Shown piece after piece: positions 19,204 through 28,846 of a DNA stretch of 64,000 nucleotides. Each line of letters begins with the position of its first letter. The stretch's first letter is position 1. The stretch comes from Balneola sp. MJW-20 (lineage in GTDB: Bacteria; Bacteroidota; Rhodothermia; Balneolales; Balneolaceae), in NCBI RefSeq assembly GCF_040811775.1, contig NZ_JBFNXW010000001.1:1178001-1242000 (forward strand), given 5' to 3'. The translations under genes were made by a program, and so were the position numbers. A model generated the notes under the pieces. The model saw only the letters and a program-made list of their open reading frames with translations. It was not told the DNA's origin and made no database searches.

Positions 19204-22110
19204 TTAGTTTAGGAATTGATCGAATGTGAAGGAGATATAATAGATAGCTCCAAGAGTTGGGTTTGCAAGAGAGGTCTCATATCGTTCATTCAGGATATTT
19301 GAACCGCCAAGCTTCATAATGGTATTGTACTTACTCAGCTTATAGCTGACCTGGGCATCCATGGTACCGAATGCAGGAATAACCCCTTTACCGATAGAAG
19401 ATTCCCATAGGAAGGCATCCTGCCACCTGTAATTGATCTTAAATCCGATATTATCAGTCAGTTTCCGGTTCTGGAAATTCAGGTTATATCTCCATTCAGG
19501 AGTATTGTAGCTGGCATTGAAGCCCTGCTCTAAAAGATCATCCTGATCCAGCAGTTTATTATAAGCTACGTTACCACCGACCGAAAATCCTTTTGGCAAA
19601 GAGTACTCAGCAGTTAAAGCCCAACCATTAGATCGAACATTACCGCCGGCATTCACATCAAAGCCATAAGACTGAGTGGGTACTGCACCTACACCGGGGT
19701 AAACACCGGTGAGAATAGCCACTTTCCATGCAGGTGAACCAACTGTGTATTGACTTCCCGGTTGTTCTCTTAATCCATTTGGAACACCTTGTGTAAAGGT
19801 TCTCTCTGCAATGAAATCGGTATAGTTACTGAAATAATAATAAGCATCAATAAAAAGCTTACCGCCGATCAGGGCTTTATAGCCTACTTCAAAAGTACTG
19901 ATCTTTTCAGGCTGAAAATCATCAAAAACAAACTCTTGCATTCCTTGTGCGGCATCGCTCACAGAAGCACCTCCTGCAATAGCAGCCTGTGCTTTAGCGA
20001 TCTCTTCAGCGGAATAAACCGGATTGCTTTCAAAACGATAACGGTCAATTAGCGCCGGGTTAGAACCAACCAGACGACGGGAGACCACATCCAGATCAAT
20101 GAACTGATCCTGTGTCGTAGGAATTCGAAAACCTCTCTGGAATGAAGCCCGGATATTATGGACGCCGCCAAGAGTTAATATAGCGGACAATCTTGGTGAG
20201 AACTGTCCGTCAAAATACTCATTCTTGTCATAACGAACTGAACCAGTCAGGTCAAGCACTTCATTAAAGTTTTTAGATACCTGTGTAAAAGCACCCCATT
20301 CATCAATATCAAACTCATCACCGTTATCCTGAAGGGCAAACAAGGTCCCGTCAGATTCAAGTGCGTAGCGGCGAACATTTGCACCTGCAATGACCTGTAC
20401 TACTTCGGGGTCAATGATATTAGAAAAATTGTACTGACCTTCCGCGTGGTACAGATCCGATTTATCCAGGAATCGTGCACCTCCTTCAGAGATCGGTATT
20501 GATCGGATCTCATCCTGTAAATCACGGAACGTTTCCGAGTTTGCAGCCGGCTGGTTAGCATCTGCAAAACTTCGTGCAGCAAGATGAGCCTCATCTACAG
20601 TAGCCCCAGTTGTTCGGGCCTGTACAAAGGCGCCTAAATAATTAGGGAAATAAACTCTCTGGTTGATCAGAGAGGCCAGAGTATTGGCTGCATAAGTGTC
20701 GCCGGCATCTTCCTGTGTCGTGTATGCTCTTAGTGTGTAATTTGGATTTCGCAGTTCAAGTTTACCGGTCCAGATACTGAAATCATCCAATACAAAACGG
20801 TCATTTGCAGTATACACGGTACTACCATAGCCGATATTATACTGAGCGACCAGTTCATTCACATCATTCACCCGGTAATGAAGAGCACCACCAAGCTTCA
20901 AACTCTCTGTGGTATTATCCACAAATGAATTTTCAGTATATCCTCTGGGAGTAAATGCTCCTGCTAGTCCATCAGGGATCAGCGTTCTGACCGCTTCCAG
21001 CTGTGCAGCAGTTGCCTGTGCTTCTGCAGACGCACCCGGAGCATTACCTGCCGCAATAGCAGCATCGGCAATCAGACCCACTGTTACCGTGGGATCTCCA
21101 TATACGCTCACCCCATTATAAAGTCTAGGCACGGCAGCTTCAGCACGTGAGGTAGCTCCTCGTTCCAGAAGACCGCTCTGATCACGATAATCCTGAGCCA
21201 CAAAATCCTGTGCTCTCAGATAAGATGCGTTTACTTTAAATGCGAATTTATTATTAAAAGACTTTGCAAATCGCATTGAATAACTCTGATACAGCTGCGG
21301 GTCATTTTCCACATTACTGTCAATATGATTCACACCAAGTTTAGTATTGAAAGTAAATCCTTCGAATTCAAATGGACTCTTTGAATTCAGAAGCAAAATA
21401 CCATTAATAGCGTTGGGACCGTATAGTGCGGAAGCAGCACCCGGCAATAATTCTGCAGTTGCAAGGTCAAGCTCTGAGATTCCTACAATATTACCAACTG
21501 AGAAGTTTAGTCCCGGAGCCTGATTATCTATACCATCGATCAGCTGAACGAATCGGGTGTTACCATTTGCATTGAAACCCCTGGTGTTCACAGAGCTGAA
21601 TGTTAAACTCTGAGTACTGAAGTCAACTCCTTTCAGGTTTGAAATCGCATCATAAAAATTTGTGGCAGCAGCAGTCTGAATATCAAGCACATCCAGCTTT
21701 TCGATCGAAACGGGCGATTTAAGAATGCTTTCCTCTACCCTTGATGCAGATACTACCACATCATCTCCGAAGATAGTCTGCTCTTCCATTTCCACCCTAA
21801 GGCCTTCGGTAACAGCATCAGTGATATCTACTGTGACCGATTTAAAGCCAACAATGGAAAAGATAAGTCTCAGGGGTGGATCCTGGTTTACGGTTAGAGA
21901 AAATTCTCCATTTACTCCGGAGACCGTTCCTATCAGCTTACCGTCTACCCTGACGTTCACCCCAGCGAGAGGTTCACCTGCAACATCGGTAATAGTACCT
22001 GATATTTCCGTTTGTATAATTGAAGTTTCAGAATTTGCGAGAGCAAAAGATGTACCTGTAAACATCACTGCCAGGCAAATAGTTATAATCCGCCGTATCG
22101 ATGTGCTCAT
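19204..22110 (-). CDS. TonB-dependent outer-membrane receptor
   Basis: Energised outer-membrane importer of unknown substrate. The ATG at 22110 (MSTSIRRIITICLAVMFTG) gives a signal peptide and 968 residues; the open frame extends 11 codons further. After the signal: a carboxypeptidase-regulatory-like domain (ISGTITDVAGEPLAGVNVRVDG, ~33-110), a plug (~125-250; IEKLDVLDIQ, TRGFNANGN, GPNAINGILLLNSK), and a long beta-barrel ending ISFTFDQFLN with an aromatic-rich final strand. It is the first gene of an operon with the SGNH lipoprotein. A LacI-type operator overlaps its probable promoter. Confidence 0.93.
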   Translation of the reverse strand: MSTSIRRIITICLAVMFTGTSFALANSETSIIQTEISGTITDVAGEPLAGVNVRVDGKLIGTVSGVNGEFSLTVNQDPPLRLIFSIVGFKSVTVDITDAVTEGLRVEMEEQTIFGDDVVVSASRVEESILKSPVSIEKLDVLDIQTAAATNFYDAISNLKGVDFSTQSLTFSSVNTRGFNANGNTRFVQLIDGIDNQAPGLNFSVGNIVGISELDLATAELLPGAASALYGPNAINGILLLNSKSPFEFEGFTFNTKLGVNHIDSNVENDPQLYQSYSMRFAKSFNNKFAFKVNASYLRAQDFVAQDYRDQSGLLERGATSRAEAAVPRLYNGVSVYGDPTVTVGLIADAAIAAGNAPGASAEAQATAAQLEAVRTLIPDGLAGAFTPRGYTENSFVDNTTESLKLGGALHYRVNDVNELVAQYNIGYGSTVYTANDRFVLDDFSIWTGKLELRNPNYTLRAYTTQEDAGDTYAANTLASLINQRVYFPNYLGAFVQARTTGATVDEAHLAARSFADANQPAANSETFRDLQDEIRSIPISEGGARFLDKSDLYHAEGQYNFSNIIDPEVVQVIAGANVRRYALESDGTLFALQDNGDEFDIDEWGAFTQVSKNFNEVLDLTGSVRYDKNEYFDGQFSPRLSAILTLGGVHNIRASFQRGFRIPTTQDQFIDLDVVSRRLVGSNPALIDRYRFESNPVYSAEEIAKAQAAIAGGASVSDAAQGMQEFVFDDFQPEKISTFEVGYKALIGGKLFIDAYYYFSNYTDFIAERTFTQGVPNGLREQPGSQYTVGSPAWKVAILTGVYPGVGAVPTQSYGFDVNAGGNVRSNGWALTAEYSLPKGFSVGGNVAYNKLLDQDDLLEQGFNASYNTPEWRYNLNFQNRKLTDNIGFKINYRWQDAFLWESSIGKGVIPAFGTMDAQVSYKLSKYNTIMKLGGSNILNERYETSLANPTLGAIYYISFTFDQFLN

Positions 22111-22218
22111 AATGTTAACCTGATTTATGATTATTAATGGCATGTTAGAATCCGGAGTTTGAAGATGATCTCAATTTAAAAGCTGATTAATGCACCGGAT
22201 TTCTACTAAACTATCCTG

Positions 22219-22249
22219 CAAATTAAACCCTGTTTGATGGATTATGCAA
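22219..22249 (-). promoter_or_regulatory. Candidate promoter of the TonB receptor-SGNH operon
   Basis: On the minus strand a -33-like TTG (22247-22249) is followed after 20 bp by TTAATTTG (22219-22226), one base from TAnnTTTG. The -33 element lies inside the LacI-type operator, an arrangement expected for repression. Confidence 0.45.
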
Positions 22250-22258
22250 GCGCTTCCA
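22245..22258. promoter_or_regulatory. LacI-type operator upstream of the TonB receptor
   Basis: TGCAAGCGCTTCCA is a 14-bp dyad with a single mismatched pair and the AAGCGCTT centre typical of LacI/CcpA-family operators (TGNAANCGNTTNCA). It is 135 bp before the receptor start and overlaps its probable -33 element. Confidence 0.6.
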
Positions 22259-22289
22259 TTATTTTTTGATTGTAGATGATTTATATTAA

Positions 22290-23048
22290 GTGCCAATTAT
22301 AAGGAACTTAAGTTTTCAATTCATTAAAAAAATTAGCGTACTCATCGTGAGATATACCCAATTATTTCTCTTACTGACCGGTCTATTTATTATATCCTGT
22401 AATAGTCAGGATCAGCCTGTATCCACCGAATCCATTTCGTTCCTGGCATTGGGCGATTCCTATACTATTGGAACGTCAGTTGATTCAGCAGGCAGATGGC
22501 CGGTACAGCTAACCGACTCCCTGACTAAACACGGATTCAATATTTCGGACCTGAAGATCGTGGCAACGAATGGCTGGACAACCGATGAACTGCACTCCGG
22601 TTTAGCCTCTGATGACCTTGCGCCTGCCTATGACCTCGTATCTTTACTGATAGGTGTAAATAATCAATATCGTGGATATGATATTGATATCTATCGGACT
22701 GAATTTCGTGAATTACTGGAACATGCTATTGATTACGCCGGCTCTGATACTTCCCGGGTTTTTGTATTATCTATACCGAACTATGGGGTGACACCATTTG
22801 CACGGAACCGCCAGCCAGATAAGATCAGGCAGGAACTTAACAATTACAATGAGATCGCCTCCGTGATAAGTGCTGAATACGGTATTCCTTTCATAGACAT
22901 TACTCCCATATCCGAATTAGCGGCATTTGACCCCTCATTGCTTGCATCAGATTCCCTCCACCCATCAGCCATCATGTACTCACAATGGGTCAGCGAAGCA
23001 TTACCTGTGGTAAAAAATATGATAGAAAACGAATCGGATGAGCAATAA
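22290..23048 (+). CDS. SGNH-hydrolase lipoprotein
   Basis: Predicted envelope esterase. The blocks are clear: ALGDSYTIGTS (nucleophile Ser), GVNNQYRGY (block III), and ASDSLHPSAI with the Asp-His pair. A hydrophobic stretch ends ISC, a lipobox. The start is uncertain because no ATG precedes the signal: the open frame begins at GTG 22290, and a second GTG at 22347 would give a standard 18-residue signal ending in the lipid-modified cysteine. It is the second SGNH protein in this part of the window, unlike the TonB-linked one in having a complete GDS block. Confidence 0.85.
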   Translation: MPIIRNLSFQFIKKISVLIVRYTQLFLLLTGLFIISCNSQDQPVSTESISFLALGDSYTIGTSVDSAGRWPVQLTDSLTKHGFNISDLKIVATNGWTTDELHSGLASDDLAPAYDLVSLLIGVNNQYRGYDIDIYRTEFRELLEHAIDYAGSDTSRVFVLSIPNYGVTPFARNRQPDKIRQELNNYNEIASVISAEYGIPFIDITPISELAAFDPSLLASDSLHPSAIMYSQWVSEALPVVKNMIENESDEQ

Positions 23049-23101
23049 TCGTTAACACTCCATGTTTCAAATACCATTAACAAGCAACTGGTGTAAACAT
23101 T

Positions 23102-23821
23102 ATGGATTTATCTAAAACAAGCCGCACCCTCTCCCTCATACTTCTCATCGTTCTGACCTTTTCCGGATGCAGTACTGCTCAGTCGCTGGAAATGGGAGCT
23201 GATCAGGACCGAAGCCTGCATATAAGTCTATCTGCTGATGAGGTTGTAAAAGCAGACCGGCTTATTTTCAGGATCAATATTAATTCTCAGGCTGATACAC
23301 CTGCCGATGCTTACTCAACCCATAAAGAAAGAGAAAGTTTTCTGGCCGGTCTGCTGCAAAAATATGATATAGAAGAAGAGGATATTGATTATCAGCTTAT
23401 GAGAATGAATCGCCAGTTTAACAGCCGGAATAACACAGAGACCATAAATACTTCACAATCGGTCAGCGTGACATTCTCGGACACCGACCTTTATGAAGAG
23501 ATCCAGCTGACTCTTATCGAAAACGGTTTTGACAACTTTAACGGCTCTTTTGCTTACTCAAAAGTAGAAGAAGCCAAGAAAGCGGCAATGAAAAGAGCGA
23601 TCTCCAAAGCCCTGGAGCAAGCCAAATTGATCACGGAAGCAGCCGGCACACAGCTCGGAAATATATCCAGGATCGTATATTCAGACTATAATGTCATGCC
23701 CGTACAGAACATGAGAATGGAATCGGCCTCAATCTCGATGGATACCTCCCCCGGCATGCTTGATTTTGAAAAAAGTATCGTGGTCAGAGCTTCGGTATCA
23801 GTGACCTACCTTATTCAATAG
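23102..23821 (+). CDS. SIMPL (DUF541) domain lipoprotein
   Basis: Lipoprotein signal with FSGC (Cys23). Residues ~35-235 form a SIMPL/DUF541 domain: HISLSADEVVKADRLIFRININSQ, THKERESFLAGLLQKYDI, EEAKKAAMKRAISKALEQAKLITEAAGTQLGNISRI. The family includes the periplasmic BP26/OMP28 antigens and the mouse SIMPL protein; its biochemical role is not known. It follows the SGNH lipoprotein by 53 bp and overlaps the convergent PIG-L gene by 11 bp at the 3' ends. Confidence 0.85.
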   Translation: MDLSKTSRTLSLILLIVLTFSGCSTAQSLEMGADQDRSLHISLSADEVVKADRLIFRININSQADTPADAYSTHKERESFLAGLLQKYDIEEEDIDYQLMRMNRQFNSRNNTETINTSQSVSVTFSDTDLYEEIQLTLIENGFDNFNGSFAYSKVEEAKKAAMKRAISKALEQAKLITEAAGTQLGNISRIVYSDYNVMPVQNMRMESASISMDTSPGMLDFEKSIVVRASVSVTYLIQ

Positions 23822-24719
23822 GTTCATATATATTTACCTTATTAATGGCATTAAAAAATCTGCGGGTCTTTTCAATATCCTGGTCTTTGTTGATGTCTAC
23901 ATACCAGTACTGCTCAATGACGCCGGTAGACATTAATAATTGCATGGTACCCTGAGACTTATGTTCTGCGATCACCCAGTTCGCAATGATGTTATAATTC
24001 AGACGATCATCAAAACCAAAGGTCTGATTCCGGTCAAATTCAAATGTTATTCCCGGCTTAACTTTGGTCAGCGGGAAACCTTCAAGCATGGTAAACGGCA
24101 CCCCGGGATCATCCGGTCCTCTTCGGATAAAGTTTTCAAGAGCAACCGGACGCTGATCCTCGGGAAGATTATTCAAAGCTCTTAATGCAAGTACCGCCGA
24201 TGCCTTATGGTGTCCGTGTGTTCCCTCAAAGGGTAGCATCAGAAACATAAAATCATAATCCCCTTCTGAGATGATCTTTTCCAGCCTCTGGATGATCCAT
24301 TCTGTGTCCCATTTATCCAGAGCTTCCCTTACATCCAGGGTATAGTAGAAATCTTCCTGATCAAAAAAGAAGTAATTCCGGATACCGACAATATCACCAC
24401 CTGCCATCAGCTCTTTCTTACGAATACCCGGAAGATATTCTCTTCCTGTTTTCTCCTTATCCAGATCTTTTCCGTAGATATAATTTCCCAGTGTGGAGTA
24501 TTTATATCCTCCTTCCCCGTTAGTCATCAATGCCAGATCTACGACGCCATCCATTAACCGGGTGATCTTGAACACACTGGCGGAGAACAGAGCATCATCA
24601 TCGGGGTGAGCAGTTACTAATAGTACCTTCGGCTTATAGGTAATAGTTGAATCCTGTGCATATAAGCTTCCGCTTAATAAAAGAAGAAACAGGGAGATGA
24701 ATGTTTTTTTCATTTTCAT
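23811..24719 (-). CDS. PIG-L (LmbE-like) family deacetylase, exported
   Basis: Zinc-dependent N-deacetylase family acting on GlcNAc-type substrates. A Sec signal (MKMKKTFISLFLLLLSGSLYAQ) is followed by the metal-binding AHPDDDALFS motif and, further on, GTHGHHKASAVLAL with the third ligand histidine. Starting at ATG 24719 gives 302 residues and a 4-bp ATGA overlap with the tesA-like stop; the frame is open for ten more codons inside tesA. It is coupled to that esterase, so both may trim periplasmic acyl or acetyl groups, which is inference. It overlaps the convergent SIMPL gene. Confidence 0.88.
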   Translation of the reverse strand: MKMKKTFISLFLLLLSGSLYAQDSTITYKPKVLLVTAHPDDDALFSASVFKITRLMDGVVDLALMTNGEGGYKYSTLGNYIYGKDLDKEKTGREYLPGIRKKELMAGGDIVGIRNYFFFDQEDFYYTLDVREALDKWDTEWIIQRLEKIISEGDYDFMFLMLPFEGTHGHHKASAVLALRALNNLPEDQRPVALENFIRRGPDDPGVPFTMLEGFPLTKVKPGITFEFDRNQTFGFDDRLNYNIIANWVIAEHKSQGTMQLLMSTGVIEQYWYVDINKDQDIEKTRRFFNAINKVNIYEPIE

Positions 24720-25342
24720 TTTGTGATCATTGGTTTTAAGGTATCCCATATAGTATCAGCCAGTAACCGGTGCCCCTGAGGAGTCGGATGGATACCGTCA
24801 CCCTGCATCAGTTCTTTACTCCCGGCCAGGTTATTCATGATCAATGGGATCAGTTTCAGATTATTTTTTTGTGCGAGTTCAGGATAGATGTCAGTGAACT
24901 CTGCCGTATACTCGGTACCCAGATTTGGTGGTACCTGCATTCCAACTACAACTACCTTCATATCAGGATTCTTATCGAGGGCCGCATCAATGATTCCCTG
25001 CAAGTTTGCCCGGGTCGAGCTCAGTTCTATCCCTCTTAATCCGTCATTCCCTCCCAGTTCCAGAAACATGATATCCACCGGTCGCTGCAAAACCCAGTTG
25101 ATCCGCCTTAGACCGCCGGCAGAGGTCTCTCCACTGAGTCCGCCATTGATTACGTCATAATTCAACTCCAGTGAATCGATCTTGTCCTGTATGATCGCAG
25201 GAAAAGCTTCCTGTTTATCTACACCTAACCCGGCTGTAATACTGTCACCAAAAAAGAGGATCGTTTGCTCAGAACCGCTTTGAGAATATGCATTACTGCT
25301 AAGCAGTATCAATAATAAAATAGGGTATTTGATTGCTTTCAT
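24716..25342 (-). CDS. tesA: TesA-like arylesterase / lysophospholipase
   Basis: Periplasmic SGNH hydrolase of the thioesterase I / protease I / lysophospholipase L1 group. From ATG 25342 (MKAIKYPILLLILLSSNAYSQ) it has 208 residues with a cleavable signal. Blocks: FFGDSITAGLG, GGLSGETSAGGLRR, LELGGNDGLRG, and DGIHPTPQGH. The frame opens 22 codons upstream, but that part is basic and lacks a signal. It is transcribed away from an ABC transporter of the YbbA/YbbP type, the same divergent arrangement as E. coli tesA/ybbAP. Confidence 0.92.
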   Translation of the reverse strand: MKAIKYPILLLILLSSNAYSQSGSEQTILFFGDSITAGLGVDKQEAFPAIIQDKIDSLELNYDVINGGLSGETSAGGLRRINWVLQRPVDIMFLELGGNDGLRGIELSSTRANLQGIIDAALDKNPDMKVVVVGMQVPPNLGTEYTAEFTDIYPELAQKNNLKLIPLIMNNLAGSKELMQGDGIHPTPQGHRLLADTIWDTLKPMITK

Positions 25343-25470
25343 TTTTTTACGCTTAAAAACATGAACCTTCTGTTCAGGATTCCGTAGTCTTAACACTTTA
25401 ACAGGCATTATATTTTGGAATGAATCAGTAGCCTAATATCGTTCATCAATTGAACAAATTAAGGGAAAAA

Positions 25471-26184
25471 GTGAAAAATATTTTAGAAGTAAGGTCCTTG
25501 ACCAAACAATTTAAGAGCGGTGACAAAACGCTGACTGTAGTTGACAACATTAATTTCCGGATAGATCCCGGTACATCCTGTGCCATTGTCGGACCTTCCG
25601 GTAGTGGCAAAACCACCCTATTAGGTTTATGTGCCGGTCTCGATCAACCTACTTCCGGGGAAGTTATACTTCATGATGCCGGCTTGTCTGCTCTTTCCGA
25701 AGATCAGCGTGCATCTGTACGGAATGAATTTGTTGGGTTTATATTCCAGTCTTTTCAGCTGATCCCAACCCTGACCGCACTGGAAAATGTAATGGTCCCT
25801 CTGGAACTTAGAGGAGAAGCTACCTCAACGGTCAGAGGCCGGGCTATTGAATTGCTGGATTCTGTTGGCTTGGGTGATCGCGTTCATCATTATCCTACAC
25901 AGTTGTCAGGCGGTGAACAGCAGAGAGTGGCCATCGCTAGAGCATTTATAAATCAACCTGAAGTTTTGTTTGCAGACGAACCAACCGGAAATCTGGATAC
26001 TGAGACCGGGGAACAGATCGAAGGACTCCTTTTTGACCTCAACAGGCAGCAAAATACAACCCTGGTATTAGTGACTCATGATCCCGAGCTGGCTAAAAAG
26101 TGTGATCGCACCATTCGCTTAAAGAATGGTAAGATCCTTGAAGATACAGCTGAAGAATTTAGCGGGGTTGCTGCAAATGAGTAA
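25471..26184 (+). CDS. ABC transporter ATP-binding protein, YbbA/LolD-like
   Basis: ATPase of a MacB/LolD-type (type VII) ABC system. The GTG at 25471 is preceded by AAGGGA at good spacing and gives 237 residues; TTG at 25450 is the other option. Motifs in order: Walker A GPSGSGKTT, Q-loop FIFQSFQLIPTLTALENV, signature LSGGEQQRVAIARA, Walker B EVLFADEPTGNLD, H-loop VTHD. The next gene (the permease) overlaps by 8 bp. By synteny with tesA this matches YbbA, whose natural substrate is not settled. Confidence 0.95.
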   Translation: MKNILEVRSLTKQFKSGDKTLTVVDNINFRIDPGTSCAIVGPSGSGKTTLLGLCAGLDQPTSGEVILHDAGLSALSEDQRASVRNEFVGFIFQSFQLIPTLTALENVMVPLELRGEATSTVRGRAIELLDSVGLGDRVHHYPTQLSGGEQQRVAIARAFINQPEVLFADEPTGNLDTETGEQIEGLLFDLNRQQNTTLVLVTHDPELAKKCDRTIRLKNGKILEDTAEEFSGVAANE

Positions 26185-28732
26185 ACAAAAAGGAATGGCA
26201 TGGCCGTGGATCTTCAAAATGGCTTTCAGAGATTCCCGGTCTAACCGGAAAAAATTATTCCTGTATATGTCTGCCATCATTGTGGGAGTGGCGGCTCAGG
26301 TTGCGATCACATCTTTTCGTGATAATCTCAATAACAGTGTAAATGAGCAGGCAAAAGAATTGCTCGGTGCTGATATTGAGATCGAGAAAAACAGTCCTTT
26401 CGACGGCCCGGTCAGAGCTTATATAGATTCCCTGGGTGCCGAAGAATCCACGGCTGTTGATTTCACTTCAATGGCTTACTTCCCTAAGACCGGAGCCACC
26501 AGATTATCGCAGATAAGCGCTTTTGAAGGTAACTTTCCTTTCTATGGAGATCTTATTACAGAACCCGAGGGTGCCGGTGCTGTGTACCAGGAACGCGGAG
26601 GTGCCCTGGTAGATAATGCAATTCTGGAACAATTTGGTCTTCAGCCGGGCGATTCGGTAAAAGTCGGCTATTTGACCTATGAGATCGTTGGAGGGATCAT
26701 AGAGATCCCCGGCCAGCCGGTAGCAACTTCATTTTTTGGACCCAGAGTCTTCATCCCTCAGGAAAATGTGGAAGAAACAGGTCTTCTGCAGAGAGGATCG
26801 CGCGTCGAATATGTGTCTTATCTCAAGTTTCCGGATAATATAAATGTGGATGACGTAGAAGACCGTTTGCGTGAAATAGATCGTGCAGGCACCGACATAC
26901 GCTTTGACACCGTTGAAGAACGTAAAGAAGAAGTCGGAGAGGCCATTACCTATCTCTCTAATTTTCTGAATCTTATTGGCTTCATTGCACTAATTCTTGG
27001 AGGAATAGGCGTTGCAAGTTCGATCTATGTGTATATACGCCAGAAAACAGATACAGTAGCGATCATGCGTTGTATAGGTGTTTCGTCCGATCAGGCTATG
27101 TACATTTATCTGGTGCAGGCCGGATTAATGGGACTTATCGGCTCATTGATCGGTGCAGCACTGGGAAGCTTTATACAATATTATTTTCCCTTACTGGTCG
27201 CAGACTTTATCCCGGTTGATGTACAGCTATCCTTGTCATGGACCTCAATTGGCATCGGTCTCTTAACAGGCCTCGTGGTTTCTTTATTATTCGCACTGTA
27301 CCCCTTACTCGCTGTAAAAAAGATCAGTCCCTTAAACGCACTGCGATCGGTCAGTAACGATCTCTTTTCACTGCTTGGAAAAAAAATTAAGATCATTCTG
27401 ACCTCAGCAATCCTGGCCGGCATATTTTTATATGCATGGCTGATGATAAGCGAGCCCTTACCTGCTTTTTTCTTTACCCTTGGCATGGTTGCTTGTGTTG
27501 GCCTGCTGGCCTTGTTTGCTCGGGGGGTGATGAAAGCCGCATCCGGACTGATCCGATCAACCTTTACCTATGAAGTTAGACAGGGACTGGCAAACCTTTA
27601 CCGTCCGAATAACCAGACCACTACACTGCTGCTTACTATAGGGCTCGGCGTTACTCTTATCAGTTCAATGTATCTGACTCAGGATATGCTGCTGGAAAGA
27701 CTGGATTTCTCAACAGATCAGGAATTACCGAATATTGCCTTGTATGATATTCAGTTTGACCAAAATGAGGGTGTAAATTCGATAATCAAGGAAAATGATC
27801 TTGGAATCATACAGAATGTTCCGATCGTAACTATGAGGATTCAGGGAATCAACGGAAGAACCGTAGAAGAGATCATGGCGGATACCTCAAGACGCGCCAG
27901 AAGGTGGGCATTTAACCGGGAGTACCGTTCAACTTACCGAGATAGCCTGCTAATGTCAGAAGAGCTCGTACAAGGAAAGTTTACAGGATTTGCCGATCCG
28001 TCTGAAGGCCCGGTCCCGGTTTCACTGGAACAGGACATAGTGGGTGATCTGAATGTCAGTATGGGTGATACCATAACATGGGATGTACAGGGTATTCCGA
28101 TACAAACGATTGTCGGGAGCTCCCGTACCGTTAAATGGGATCAGCCGATGCCAAATTTCTTCGCAGTCTTCCCTACCGGAGTACTTGAAGGTGCTCCGCA
28201 ATTCTTTGCAACTACGGTCAGATCTCCCAACCGTGAAAGTACTCTAAAACTACAACAGGAGATCGTACAGGCATATCCCAATGTTTCAGCTATTGACGTT
28301 GGGCAAGTACTGAATACCATACAGGTCTTTACGGACAAGATTACTTTCGTGATCCAGTTCATGGGGCTGTTCAGCATCATTACCGGTCTTATTGTATTGA
28401 TCGGTTCATCGGCAACCAGCAGGTTTCAAAGGATCCGTGAGGGAGTACTTTTAAGAACACTTGGTGCTCATAAGAAACAGGTAGTAAAAATTCAGATCTT
28501 TGAATACATATTAATAGGTCTGATGGCCAGCCTTACCGGGCTCATATTATCGGTAGGATCCAGTATGCTCATAGCGTACTTCTTCTTCGATATTAGTTTT
28601 GTCCCGGACTTCCTTGTGATCGGAGCAGAAGCGGTATTACTGATCCTTATTGTTGTGATGATCGGAGTTCTTAACACCCGGGGAATGCACTCAAAACCTC
28701 CCTTGGATGTATTGCGGGCTGAAGCAAATTAA
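26177..28732 (+). CDS. ABC transporter permease, YbbP-like FtsX family
   Basis: Membrane component of the type VII ABC system with the preceding ATPase. ATG 26177 (MSKQKGMAWPWIFKMAFRD) overlaps the ATPase stop by 8 bp; 851 residues. The layout is TM1, a ~200-residue periplasmic domain, three TMs (FLNLIGFIALILGGIGVASSIYVY..., an FtsX repeat), an intermediate TM pair, a second periplasmic domain and a second FtsX block near the C-terminus (LFSIITGLIVLIG...). The duplicated FtsX layout is that of YbbP. ybbA-ybbP and tesA together suggest envelope lipid or lipoprotein handling. Confidence 0.92.
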   Translation: MSKQKGMAWPWIFKMAFRDSRSNRKKLFLYMSAIIVGVAAQVAITSFRDNLNNSVNEQAKELLGADIEIEKNSPFDGPVRAYIDSLGAEESTAVDFTSMAYFPKTGATRLSQISAFEGNFPFYGDLITEPEGAGAVYQERGGALVDNAILEQFGLQPGDSVKVGYLTYEIVGGIIEIPGQPVATSFFGPRVFIPQENVEETGLLQRGSRVEYVSYLKFPDNINVDDVEDRLREIDRAGTDIRFDTVEERKEEVGEAITYLSNFLNLIGFIALILGGIGVASSIYVYIRQKTDTVAIMRCIGVSSDQAMYIYLVQAGLMGLIGSLIGAALGSFIQYYFPLLVADFIPVDVQLSLSWTSIGIGLLTGLVVSLLFALYPLLAVKKISPLNALRSVSNDLFSLLGKKIKIILTSAILAGIFLYAWLMISEPLPAFFFTLGMVACVGLLALFARGVMKAASGLIRSTFTYEVRQGLANLYRPNNQTTTLLLTIGLGVTLISSMYLTQDMLLERLDFSTDQELPNIALYDIQFDQNEGVNSIIKENDLGIIQNVPIVTMRIQGINGRTVEEIMADTSRRARRWAFNREYRSTYRDSLLMSEELVQGKFTGFADPSEGPVPVSLEQDIVGDLNVSMGDTITWDVQGIPIQTIVGSSRTVKWDQPMPNFFAVFPTGVLEGAPQFFATTVRSPNRESTLKLQQEIVQAYPNVSAIDVGQVLNTIQVFTDKITFVIQFMGLFSIITGLIVLIGSSATSRFQRIREGVLLRTLGAHKKQVVKIQIFEYILIGLMASLTGLILSVGSSMLIAYFFFDISFVPDFLVIGAEAVLLILIVVMIGVLNTRGMHSKPPLDVLRAEAN

Positions 28733-28846
28733 GCCTGCTTCTAATACCGGATTCATAGTAAAAAGTATTGAAACTTATTAGGAATAATGTAGTTTGAATA
28801 CTCACATTCACTCACAAATAACTTATTAATATTTCATAGGTACACC

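Noticed and set aside
25343..25449. Frameshift or extra N-terminal part of the ABC ATPase
   Set aside because: The family N-terminus begins just after the GTG at 25471 and the upstream stretch is a divergent promoter region.
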